From: Streptomyces sp. cg36
GTDB lineage: Bacteria; Actinomycetota; Actinomycetes; Streptomycetales; Streptomycetaceae
Direction: 5' to 3'
NCBI RefSeq assembly: GCF_041080675.1
Contig: NZ_CP163520.1
Location: forward strand, 4,154,001-4,218,000
Length of the DNA: 64,000 bases
Made by a program: the position numbers and the translations under genes. Shown one piece after another: positions 27,660 to 35,231 of this stretch. Each line of letters begins with the position of its first letter. The first letter of the stretch is position 1. Under the pieces are notes generated by a model. It did not search any database, was not told the origin of the DNA, and saw nothing but the letters and a program-made list of their open reading frames with translations.

Positions 27660-27754
27660 GGGATCAGTATGCGATCACGGCGATTGGACCCTTTTGGGCG
27701 GGTGTCCGGGGCACAATGGATCTTTGTGCCGCGAGTGGTGCGGGGTCGGTGGCC

Positions 27755-27787
27755 GAATTCTTTTCCACAACCTGTGGAAAAGAATTC
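27755..27787. promoter_or_regulatory. 15-bp perfect AT-rich palindrome with paired TTTTCCACA words
   Basis: Arms 27755-27769 and 27773-27787 are exact inverted repeats around ACC. Each contains TTTTCCACA, close to DnaA-box-like words, in a region otherwise free of A/T runs. It lies between the oxidoreductase stop (27862) and the FUSC start (27659), so it could be an operator for the FUSC gene, a terminator, or a DnaA-binding site. Confidence 0.6.
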
Positions 27788-27861
27788 ACGCCCGCGCGCA
27801 CGGCCCACGCGCCCGCACCCGGAACCGCCCGCACATCCGCACCCCGTCCCTCGCCCCGCCC

Positions 27862-28791
27862 CTACGGCACGAACAGCGTCTTCCCGCGCGCCCCGCCCGC
27901 GCGGTTGCGGGCCAGCGCCTCCGGGGCCTTCTCCAGCGGGTACTCGCCCTCCACCGGCATGTGCACCTGCCCCGCCCCGGCCGCGTCGGCGAGCGCTTCG
28001 AGCAGGGCGCCGTCCGCGCGGAGCTGGAAGTTCACCCCGCGTCCGGGCGGCGCGGCGGACCGGGTGCTCAGCGCGGTGCCGCCCGGCCGCAGCAGCGCGG
28101 CGTGCGCGGCGAACGACTCCGGGTCCGCCGACGCCAGGTCGACGACCGCGTCCAGGCCGCCCGGGAAGGCCCGCCGGCACGCCTCGCGCACCGACTCCTC
28201 GGTGGTGTCCACGGTGAACTCGGCGCCCAGGGCGCCCATCCGCTCGCGCTCGTCGCCGCGCACCGCCGCCACCACCCGCAGGTCGCGGGCGGCGGCCAGC
28301 TGGGTGAGGGCGCTGCCGATGCCGCCCGCCGCACCCACCACGAGCAGCGAGTCGCCCGGCTCCAGGGCGACCCCGGCCCGCAGGATCTGCAGGGCGGTCA
28401 TCCCGGCCGTGGGCAGCGCGGCGGCGGCCCGCAGGGCGAGCCCGTCCGGCACCCCGGCGATCGCCGCGTCCTGCGGCATGATCACGTACTCGGCGAAGGT
28501 GCCGGTGCCCAGCGGCGTCCGGCCCGCCTGCCCGTACACCGCGTCACCGACCACGAACCGGTGCTCGCCGGGCCCGACCACGTCCACCCGGCCGGCGAAG
28601 TCGACGCCGAGCACGAGCGGGAAGACGTGCGGGACGCGGCCGTCGAAGAACCCCTCGGCCACCTGCCAGTCGAACGGGTTGAGCGCGGCGTACTCGATCT
28701 TCACCAGCACTTCCCCCGGGCCGGGCTCCGGCTTGGGAACGTGGATCACTTCCGGGTCGGCCCTGAAGGCCCGTACCGCGACAGCGCGCAT
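27862..28791 (-). CDS. NADP-dependent zinc-free MDR oxidoreductase (quinone reductase type)
   Basis: A 309-residue medium-chain dehydrogenase/reductase. An N-terminal GroES-like domain (EPGPGEVLVKIEYAALNPFD) lacks the zinc-binding cysteines. The Rossmann domain carries the nucleotide motif VVGAAGGIGSALTQLA near residues 152-167, and the C-terminus closes the MDR fold. It would reduce quinones, enones or other electrophiles with NADPH. No partner operon is evident; the next gene upstream is the EEP protein, 82 bp away on the same strand. Confidence 0.9.
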   Translation of the reverse strand: MRAVAVRAFRADPEVIHVPKPEPGPGEVLVKIEYAALNPFDWQVAEGFFDGRVPHVFPLVLGVDFAGRVDVVGPGEHRFVVGDAVYGQAGRTPLGTGTFAEYVIMPQDAAIAGVPDGLALRAAAALPTAGMTALQILRAGVALEPGDSLLVVGAAGGIGSALTQLAAARDLRVVAAVRGDERERMGALGAEFTVDTTEESVREACRRAFPGGLDAVVDLASADPESFAAHAALLRPGGTALSTRSAAPPGRGVNFQLRADGALLEALADAAGAGQVHMPVEGEYPLEKAPEALARNRAGGARGKTLFVP

Positions 28792-28873
28792 GGTGACGCC
28801 TCCTGCTCGGGCCCCCCTCGCCTTCGACTGGTCCGATCCTGACCCACGGTGCGGCGGCGCGCACCCCGGGCAT

Positions 28874-29860
28874 TCACCCTCCGTACAGAGCGAGATCCAC
28901 CAGGAGCGCCCGGTGGTCGGTGCCGCGCAGCTTCAGGAACCGGGAGGAGCGGGCCCTGAAGTCGGCGCCGCTGACGAGCACATGGTCGATCTGGGTCCGA
29001 AAGGGTGTCGCCCGGTCGGCGGGCCAGGAGTACGTACGGGCGTGGCCGGTCAGCCGGGCGCTGTCGTGCAGGGCGCCCGCGGCGAGCACCGAACGGAACA
29101 CGGCGTGGTCCTGGGAGGCGTTGAAGTCCCCGGCCAGGATCACCGGCCGCCCCCGCGCCGCCGCCGCGAACTCCCGCACCCGGCCCAGCTCCCGGCGCCA
29201 CGTGCCCTCCTGCCCCGGCAGCGGCGGCATCGGATGCGCCAGCTGGAGCAGCACGTGGCGGCCCGCCACCACCGCGACCGCGCCCGGCATCGCCATCTCC
29301 GAGGGCAGTACGGGCCCGGCCCGCAGCGGGAAGCGGCTGAGGAGGGCGGACCCGGCCGAGCCGTCCTCGCGGACCACGTCGCGATACGGGTACGCCGCCC
29401 GTGGCACGCGCCGGGCCAGCGCGTCCGCGCAGCGGAAACCGCACTCCTGCACGAAGACGAGGTCGGGCCGCTCCCGGCCGATCGCGGTGATCAAGTCGTC
29501 GGTGGCGCCGCTGAATTCGACGTTCGAGGTCAGCACCCGCACCTCGGCCAGGAGCCGGCCGTCCGGGCGCGTGCCGTCGGCGCCGTACGGCTGAATGAAC
29601 CAGGCCGTCACCGCGAGCACGGCCGCCGCCCACCCCGTCCCGGTCCGCCACCGCCCGAACGCGGCCAGCGCCAGCGCGACCGCGCCCGGCGCCAGCAGCC
29701 ACGGCAGGAACGCGAGCAGCTGGGGTACGGGGGTGACGCCGTCGGAGCCGGCCGCCCGGCACCCCACGACCACGCTGACCACCGCGAGCAGCGGCGCGGC
29801 CGACACCGCCGAGACCCGCCGCCACGCGTGCGCCCGCGGTGCGGTGCCCAGGATGTCCAA
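28874..29860 (-). CDS. Membrane-anchored endonuclease/exonuclease/phosphatase family protein
   Basis: A 328-residue protein with three hydrophobic segments at about residues 18-36, 46-66 and 76-92, then an EEP (DNase I-like) domain outside the membrane. Catalytic landmarks are LTSNVEFSG, FVQECG (metal-binding Glu), ILAGDFNASQDHAVF, IDHVLVSG and the terminal GTDHRALLVDL. The family includes nucleases and phosphoinositide phosphatases; the substrate is open. Such membrane EEP proteins are frequent in Streptomyces. Confidence 0.88.
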   Translation of the reverse strand: MDILGTAPRAHAWRRVSAVSAAPLLAVVSVVVGCRAAGSDGVTPVPQLLAFLPWLLAPGAVALALAAFGRWRTGTGWAAAVLAVTAWFIQPYGADGTRPDGRLLAEVRVLTSNVEFSGATDDLITAIGRERPDLVFVQECGFRCADALARRVPRAAYPYRDVVREDGSAGSALLSRFPLRAGPVLPSEMAMPGAVAVVAGRHVLLQLAHPMPPLPGQEGTWRRELGRVREFAAAARGRPVILAGDFNASQDHAVFRSVLAAGALHDSARLTGHARTYSWPADRATPFRTQIDHVLVSGADFRARSSRFLKLRGTDHRALLVDLALYGG

Positions 29861-29987
29861 AGGGACCCTCCCCGTCTACGGGTCAGCCGTGCTCCGCGCA
29901 CCTCAAGTATCCGCTCCCCGGCCCCGGACGACGAGGAAGACGGCCGTACGGGGGAGACGGCCGTACGGGTCGGTGGTGCGGCAGGGC

Positions 29988-30254
29988 TCAGACGGCGGGC
30001 GGGGGCGGCGGGGCGCGCCGGGCCCGGCCACCGGCCCAGCAGGCCGCCGCCAGAGCGAGACCGACCGCGACCGCGCACCACGCGGAGGTGGACAGGGCGT
30101 CGGTGAGGGCGTCGTAGACGTCGGCCGCCGTGCCCGGGTCGGCGCGCGGCGGCAGGTCGGCGATGGTGAGGACCCGGCCGAGGGCGACGAGTGCGCGCAG
30201 CCCGAGACCGCCTGCGGCGAGGCCCAGGCCGACGGCGGTGACGGAGGTGCGCAC
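29988..30254 (-). CDS. Small membrane protein
   Basis: An 88-residue protein with a hydrophobic helix at about residues 7-27 and another at about 57-75, followed by a Pro/Arg-rich tail (RARRAPPPPPAV). The part between the helices is acidic (PGTAADVYDALTDAL). The gene is divergent from the next membrane protein. Function unknown. Confidence 0.6.
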   Translation of the reverse strand: MRTSVTAVGLGLAAGGLGLRALVALGRVLTIADLPPRADPGTAADVYDALTDALSTSAWCAVAVGLALAAACWAGGRARRAPPPPPAV

Positions 30255-30329
30255 CCGTCAAGGGAACCCCGGGTTGCCGGGCGGGGCGCGCGGGTGTGGG
30301 CTGTATGGGGGAACGGAAGGAGTCTCGCC

Positions 30330-30737
30330 ATGTCCGCACACGCAGCGATGCCCGCAGGTCCGGCGCGACGGCACAGGACCCCCGCGCTCGGCCTCTCCCC
30401 CGCGCTGATGGCCCTGCCGGTGGTGATCGGCGTCTGCTACGGCTTCTGGGCCGCGTCCATCAGCCGCCGGGGCGGCGAGGTCACCGGCGCGAACATCGCC
30501 CTCGGCCTGGTCTCGGGCGCGGTCGTCGCCGCCCTCGGCCTCGCCCTCCTGACGATCCAGAACCGCCTGCCGCGAGAGGCCCGTGCCCTGGCCTACGGAG
30601 CCCTGTTCGGCGCGGGCACGGGCTTCCTGTACGCCCAGTCCGGCGAGAGCGTGTTCGGCGCGTCGATGATGGGAGCACTACTGGGCGGAGGAATGCTGGC
30701 GGCGGCGTTCTACGTCTTCTACACGAGAGAACCCTGA
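30330..30737 (+). CDS. Membrane protein of four helices
   Basis: A 135-residue protein, MSAHAAMPAG..., with hydrophobic segments at about residues 27-45, 54-73, 85-104 and 108-128, the last two rich in Gly. The start ATG at 30330 has GGAAGGAG about 8 nt upstream, which decides it over longer frames. No family is recognised. Confidence 0.75.
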   Translation: MSAHAAMPAGPARRHRTPALGLSPALMALPVVIGVCYGFWAASISRRGGEVTGANIALGLVSGAVVAALGLALLTIQNRLPREARALAYGALFGAGTGFLYAQSGESVFGASMMGALLGGGMLAAAFYVFYTREP

Positions 30738-30767
30738 GCAGCCGCGCCTGCTGGAGCAGCGGGTTCG

Positions 30768-31260
30768 GGGGCACGGGGAACGACGCGAGAAGCGACCACG
30801 ACCCGCAGACGGGGTGCTTCTGAGGGGCGCGGGGAACTGCGCGAGCAACCCAGCACGGCCCGCAGGCGACGGCGGGTTTCCCAGGGGCGCGGGGAACTGC
30901 GCGAGAAGCGACCACGGCCCGCGGACGAAGGCGGGTTTAGAAGGGGCGCGGGGAACTGCGCGAGAAGCGAGCACGGCCCGCAGACGGGGTGCTTCTGAGG
31001 GGCGCGGGGAACTGCGCGAGCAACCCAGCACGGCCCGCAGGCGACGGCGGGTTTCCCAGGGGCGCGGGGAACTGCGCGAGAAGCGACCACGGCCCGCAGA
31101 CGAACCCCCGGCCTAGAAGGGGCGCGGGGAACGGCGCGAGGAGCGACCACCGGCCCGCGGACAAAGCCCCGGCCTAGAAGGGGCGCGGGGAACGGCGCGA
31201 GGAGCGACCACCGGCCCGCAGACGAACCCCCGGCCCAGGGAAAACCGCGCGACCAGCCAC
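30768..31260. repeat. Tandem array of about 60-bp GGGGCGCGGGGAAC repeats
   Basis: Seven good cores (GGGGCGCGGGGAACTGCGCG, later copies with AACGGCGCG) start at 30824, 30884, 30943, 30999, 31059, 31119 and 31180, with degenerate copies at both ends. Spacers carry GAAGCGACCACGGCCCGCAG-type text. A block of 121 bp (30802-30922) is repeated exactly at 30977-31097, showing recent duplication inside the array. No convincing gene is seen from 30738 to 31318. It is the inverted form of the repeats at 23331-23530. Confidence 0.92.
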
Positions 31261-31318
31261 AGGCGGCCCGCAGACAAACACCCAAGCCAAAGCACCGCAC
31301 CCCCGCTACACTCCCCCC

Positions 31319-31360
31319 ATGACCTCCATGCAGCCCCGATGCTGGCGGCGCTCCCCCTAG
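31319..31360 (+). CDS. Trp-containing leader peptide of trpS
   Basis: A 13-codon frame encoding MTSMQPRCWRRSP, with the Trp codon at 31343-31345 and a TAG stop at 31358-31360. The stop lies within a hairpin (31349-31354 pairs with 31360-31365) and a terminator follows at 31394-31420, then trpS. This is the layout of ribosome-mediated attenuation, which has been reported for an auxiliary TrpRS gene in Streptomyces. Confidence 0.75.
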   Translation: MTSMQPRCWRRSP

Positions 31361-31393
31361 GAGCGGCCACCCCACCTGCACGCCTGCATGACC

Positions 31394-31420
31394 AAGGGCC
31401 GTTCGCCACGGACGGCCCTT
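31394..31420 (+). terminator. Attenuator terminator in the trpS leader
   Basis: AAGGGCCGT (31394-31402) pairs with ACGGCCCTT (31412-31420) over a 9-nt loop and runs into TTCCC. It lies 33 bp after the leader-peptide stop and 104 bp before the trpS start, so it can abort transcription when the leader peptide is fully translated. Confidence 0.8.
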
Positions 31421-31524
31421 TCCCACGCCCGGACCCCGGCGCCGCACCCCGCACCGGAACCCCTCTGGACCCCGTGGCCGTCCCCCGGACCGCCCGCCAC
31501 CCACTCCAGAGAGGACCCGCGGAC

Positions 31525-32499
31525 ATGCCCCGCATCCTGACCGGCGACCGCCCCACCGGCCCCCTCCACCTCGGCCACTACTTCGGCACGCTCCAGAACC
31601 GCGTACGCCTCCAGGACGAGGGCGCGGAGGTGATCCTGGTCGTCGCCGACTACCAGGTGATCACCGACCGGGACCTGGCCGACGACCTGGTCGGCCACAC
31701 CCTCGGCCTGGTCCTGGACTATCTGGCCGCCGGCATCGACCCCGCCCGCACCACGGTCTTCAACCACAGCGCGGTCCCCGCCCTCAACCAGCTCCTGCTC
31801 CCCTTCCTCAGCCTGGTCTCGGTGGCCGAGCTGGGCCGCAACCCCACGGTCAAGGACGAGATCGCGCATTCGCGGCAGTCGGCGGTGAGCGGGCTGATGT
31901 ACACGTACCCGGCCCACCAGGCCGCCGACATCCTGTTCTGCAAGCCGGACCTGGTCCCGGTGGGCCAGGACCAGGCGCCCCACCTGGAGGTGACCCGGAC
32001 GATCGCGCGCCGCTTCAACGACCGTTACGGGCACGTCTTCCCCGAGCCCGACATCCTGCTGTCGGCGACCCCGCTCCTGCTCGGCACCGACGGCACCAAG
32101 ATGAGCAAGTCGCGCGGCAACTCGGTGCCCCTGGGCGCCACCGCCGACGAGACGGCCGCGGTCATCCGCCGCGCGACCACCGACGCCGACCGCCGCATCA
32201 CCTACGACCCCGAGAACCGGCCGAACGTCGCCAACCTGCTCCAGCTGGCCGCCCTCTGCGGGAACGGCGACCCGCACGAGATCGCGGCCGAGATCGGCGA
32301 CGGCGGCGCCGCCGCGCTGAAGGCGCGCGTCACGGACGCCGTGAACACCTTCCTCGCCCCGATGCGCGCCCGCCGCGCGGAGTACGCGCGCGACCTCCCG
32401 TACGTACGCGAGGTCCTGCGCGAGGGCAACAAGCGCGCCAACGACATCGCCGAGGCCACCCTCGACGAGGTGCGCGCCGCGATGGGCGGGTTCCGCTAG
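31525..32499 (+). CDS. trpS: Tryptophanyl-tRNA synthetase (auxiliary type with attenuator)
   Basis: A 324-residue class I TrpRS. The HIGH-like motif is TGPLHLGHYFG at residues 11-21, and KMSKS appears as GTKMSKSRGN near residue 192. The ATG at 31525 (MPRILTGDRPTG) follows GAGAGGAC. Streptomyces usually has two TrpRS genes; the auxiliary, often indolmycin-resistant one is regulated by a Trp leader peptide, and this gene has such a leader. That it confers resistance is an inference from the regulation and not visible in the sequence. Confidence 0.9.
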   Translation: MPRILTGDRPTGPLHLGHYFGTLQNRVRLQDEGAEVILVVADYQVITDRDLADDLVGHTLGLVLDYLAAGIDPARTTVFNHSAVPALNQLLLPFLSLVSVAELGRNPTVKDEIAHSRQSAVSGLMYTYPAHQAADILFCKPDLVPVGQDQAPHLEVTRTIARRFNDRYGHVFPEPDILLSATPLLLGTDGTKMSKSRGNSVPLGATADETAAVIRRATTDADRRITYDPENRPNVANLLQLAALCGNGDPHEIAAEIGDGGAAALKARVTDAVNTFLAPMRARRAEYARDLPYVREVLREGNKRANDIAEATLDEVRAAMGGFR

Positions 32500-32559
32500 C
32501 GGGCTCGCGGGCCGAAACGGGCGGGCGGGCGGGACCGCGGACGCCGCCGGCCGCCGGGC

Positions 32560-32778
32560 CGGACCGTCTCCGGGGCGCACCCGTCCGCACTCGAACAGGC
32601 GGCGCTGGCGGCCGGCCGGTCCCTGACCGACACTGTGGCGATGGTCGCGCTCGGACCGCCCGCCGAGCGCGACCGCACCCATCCGGACGCGCGCTCCGAG
32701 CTCGAAGTCGCCCTGCGGTTAAGGCTGTTGGGGCCGGAGGCGGGTGCGGTACGGGAGTGGCGGCCGGGGCGGATGTGA
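32560..32778 (+). other. Possible coding fragment after trpS, with a TTA codon
   Basis: The frame continuing after the trpS stop encodes a plausible helical stretch (SALEQAALAAGRSLTDTVAM, then RSELEVALRLRLLGPEAGAV) ending at TGA 32776-32778. It has no good start codon upstream of the helical part, and it contains a TTA codon (near 32717), which is rare in Streptomyces and read by bldA tRNA. It may be a decayed gene or chance. The rest of 32500-32948 shows no gene; the DHA2 promoter should lie at its end. Confidence 0.3.
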
Positions 32779-32948
32779 GCGGGGGGCGCGACACCCCCGT
32801 CGCCGTACCGTTCCCGGGCCCGCCCCCGTACCACCACCACCCTCCCCTCCCTCACCTTTTGTCCCCCCTCGTCACTCGCGTGGCGGAACGTCCCACCTCC
32901 ACTTAGCGTGAGGAAAGGGCGCCATCGTCCCGTGAGGAGACGTACGCC

Positions 32949-34571
32949 ATGGGCCGTCACACCAAGGACGCCGTCGAAGAAGGCAGGGCGGAACGCATCG
33001 CCGCAGCTTCCGGAGCCGAGGAGGATCCCGGCGCGGCGGGCACGGCCGCAGGACCGGCCACCGGCACCCGGGGAGCGGGCGCGGCCACGGCCGCCGCCGG
33101 GCAGACCTCCCACGCGGGCGCCGCCCACGAACACCGCTGGCTGGTCCTCGCGGTCATCGGGGTCGCCCAGCTGATGGTCGTCCTCGACGCCACCATCGTG
33201 AACATCGCGCTGCCCTCCGCGCAGAGCGATCTCGGCTTCAGCGACGGCAACCGCCAGTGGATCGTCACCGCGTACGCCCTCGCCTTCGGCTCGCTGCTGC
33301 TGCTCGGCGGGCGCGTCGCGGACCTGGTCGGGCGCAAGGCCGTCTTCCTGACCGGCCTGGTCGGCTTCGCCGTCGCCTCCGCGATCGGCGGCGCCGCGCC
33401 CAGCTTCACCGTCCTGGTCATCGCCCGCGCGCTCCAGGGCGTCTTCGGCGCGCTGCTCGCCCCGGCCGCGCTGTCCCTGCTGACCACGACCTTCACCGAC
33501 CCGAAGGAACGCGCCAAGGCGTTCGGCATCTACGGCGCCATCGCGGGCACCGGCGGCGCGGTGGGCCTGCTGCTCGGCGGCCTGCTCACCGAATACCTCA
33601 ACTGGCGCTGGTGCCTGTACGTCAACCTGCTCTTCGCGGCCGTCGCCTTCCTCGGCGGGCTGCGCCTGCTGCACCCGGGTGCCCCCGCCGACCGCCCTAA
33701 GCTCGACATCCCCGGCACCCTGCTGGTCTCGGCGGGCCTGTTCTGCATCGTGTACGGGTTCTCCAACGCCGAGAAGCACGACTGGAGTTCGCCCCAGACC
33801 TGGGGGTTCCTGGCGGCGGGCGCGGTCCTGCTGGTCGCGTTCGTGGCCTGGCAACTGCGGGCCGCGCACCCCCTGCTGCCGCTGCGCGTGGTCCTGGACC
33901 GGGACCGGGGCGCCTCGTTCCTGGGCATGTTCATCTCGGGCGCGGGCATGTTCGGCGTCTTCCTGTTCCTGACCTACTACCTCCAGCAGATCCTGCGCTA
34001 CTCCCCGGTGAAGACCGGCCTGGCCTTCCTGCCCATGGTCGCGGTGATGATCGTGTCCTCGGTGATCGCGCAGAACAAGTTCGTCCCCAAGCTGGGCGCC
34101 AGACCGATCGTGCCGCTGGGCATGGGGCTCGGCGCGGCCGGGCTGGTGTGGATGACGGCGCTGGACGTCGACAGCACCTACGCCGCCCACGTCCTGCCGC
34201 CGCTCCTGATCATGGGCATCGGCATGGGCCTGATCTTCGCCCCGGCGATGAACCTCGCCACCGCCGGAGTCGCCGCCCACGACGCGGGCGTGGCCTCCGC
34301 GATGGTCAACACCAGCCAGCAGGTGGGCGGTTCGGTCGGCACCTCACTGCTGAACACCCTCGCCACCAGCGCCGCCGCCAGCTATCTCGTCGGCAAGGAG
34401 CAGACCCCGCAGGCGCTGGCCAAGGCCCAGCTGCACAGCTACTCCACCGCGTACTGGTGGTCGGCGGGCTTCTTCGCCCTCGGCCTGCTGGTCACCGTGA
34501 TCCTCTACCGCAAGGGCCCACCCCACCCGCACCCCACGGAGGGCGGAGACGCGGGCCCGGTCCACATGTGA
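32949..34571 (+). CDS. DHA2-family multidrug efflux transporter (14 helices)
   Basis: A 540-residue major facilitator with a 60-residue Ala/Gly-rich cytoplasmic N-terminus and 14 predicted helices. The EmrB/QacA signatures are visible: LMVVLDATIVNIALPSAQSD (helix 1), the loop motif GGRVADLVGRK, and the antiporter motif GIYGAIAGTGGAVGLLLGG in helix 5. It would expel drugs or secondary metabolites with proton antiport. No TetR or MarR regulator is adjacent. It is followed by a shared terminator with the convergent PAP2-like gene. The ATG at 32949 follows GTGAGGAG. Confidence 0.93.
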   Translation: MGRHTKDAVEEGRAERIAAASGAEEDPGAAGTAAGPATGTRGAGAATAAAGQTSHAGAAHEHRWLVLAVIGVAQLMVVLDATIVNIALPSAQSDLGFSDGNRQWIVTAYALAFGSLLLLGGRVADLVGRKAVFLTGLVGFAVASAIGGAAPSFTVLVIARALQGVFGALLAPAALSLLTTTFTDPKERAKAFGIYGAIAGTGGAVGLLLGGLLTEYLNWRWCLYVNLLFAAVAFLGGLRLLHPGAPADRPKLDIPGTLLVSAGLFCIVYGFSNAEKHDWSSPQTWGFLAAGAVLLVAFVAWQLRAAHPLLPLRVVLDRDRGASFLGMFISGAGMFGVFLFLTYYLQQILRYSPVKTGLAFLPMVAVMIVSSVIAQNKFVPKLGARPIVPLGMGLGAAGLVWMTALDVDSTYAAHVLPPLLIMGIGMGLIFAPAMNLATAGVAAHDAGVASAMVNTSQQVGGSVGTSLLNTLATSAAASYLVGKEQTPQALAKAQLHSYSTAYWWSAGFFALGLLVTVILYRKGPPHPHPTEGGDAGPVHM

Positions 34572-34587
34572 CCCGCGCGGGGGCCCG

Positions 34588-34614
34588 AAGGGCCCGCCCC
34601 GGGGGCGGGCCCTT
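34588..34614. terminator. Bidirectional terminator between convergent genes
   Basis: AAGGGCCCGCCCC (34588-34600) pairs with GGGGCGGGCCCTT (34602-34614). It separates the DHA2 gene from the convergent PAP2-like gene, whose stop codon begins on its last base. Confidence 0.8.
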
Positions 34615-35231
34615 CAGACGAACAGGAACGCGGACGCCGTCGCGGCCCCCAGCCCCGCCCCCGCCACCACCTGCCCCACGGTGTGGTAGCTGAGCGCCAC
34701 CCGGGACCAGCACACGGCCACGACCGGCCCGTACGCGAGCAGCCACAGCGGCTGGTGCTGCACGGCGGCCAGCAGCGCCACCAGCGCCGACGCCACCGCC
34801 GAGTCCACCGAGATCTTCCAGACCGTGTTGACGGCCAGCAGCCCGATCGTCATCACCCACAGCGCCAGCATCGCCGCGAGGATGCCGACGGGGGCGTCCC
34901 CGAGGACCATGACCAGCGAGCCGGTGCCGATCGAGCCGAGGATGACGAAGAAGATCGGCGCCCGTTTCGTACGGTCGACCACGTGCCGGTCGCCCCAGGT
35001 GCCGCGCCCCCGCTCCCACTCGATGTACCCGGCCGGGATCAGCCCCGCGCAGAGCGCGCCCAGGAACCCCCACAGCAGCCCGGTCCAGTCGCCCGCCGCC
35101 GCGAGCCCGATGCCCAGCATGCCCACGAGCAGGCAGTTGCGGGGCTGGAGGACGTTGGTGACCGCGAGCGCCACGGGGCGCCGGGCGGGATCGTCCAGTC
35201 CGGACGTCCGGCTCTCGATGGTGTCGCTCAC
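34614..35231 (-). CDS. PAP2-like membrane phosphatase
   Basis: A 205-residue membrane protein with about six helices. The C-terminal part carries SRVALSYHTVGQVVAGAGLG, matching the third phosphatase motif (SRxxxxxHxxxQ/DxxxG) of PAP2 lipid phosphatases, and WKISVDSA may be a degenerate second motif; the first motif (KxxxxxxRP) is replaced by DRTKRAPIFF-type text. So it is PAP2-like with an altered first motif. The GTG start overlaps the stop of the upstream MAB_1171c-like gene (GTGA), so the two are coupled. It is the last gene of the module at 34.6-37.8 kb. Confidence 0.7.
   Translation of the reverse strand: MSDTIESRTSGLDDPARRPVALAVTNVLQPRNCLLVGMLGIGLAAAGDWTGLLWGFLGALCAGLIPAGYIEWERGRGTWGDRHVVDRTKRAPIFFVILGSIGTGSLVMVLGDAPVGILAAMLALWVMTIGLLAVNTVWKISVDSAVASALVALLAAVQHQPLWLLAYGPVVAVCWSRVALSYHTVGQVVAGAGLGAATASAFLFV

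Noticed and set aside
30738..31318. CRISPR array
   Set aside because: Period of about 60 bp and conserved words looked array-like, but the spacers are themselves related, repeats lack fixed boundaries, and there is no cas gene.
32949..34571. Antibiotic biosynthesis cluster around the DHA2 exporter and trpS
   Set aside because: No biosynthetic enzymes are nearby; the genes have separate promoters and terminators.
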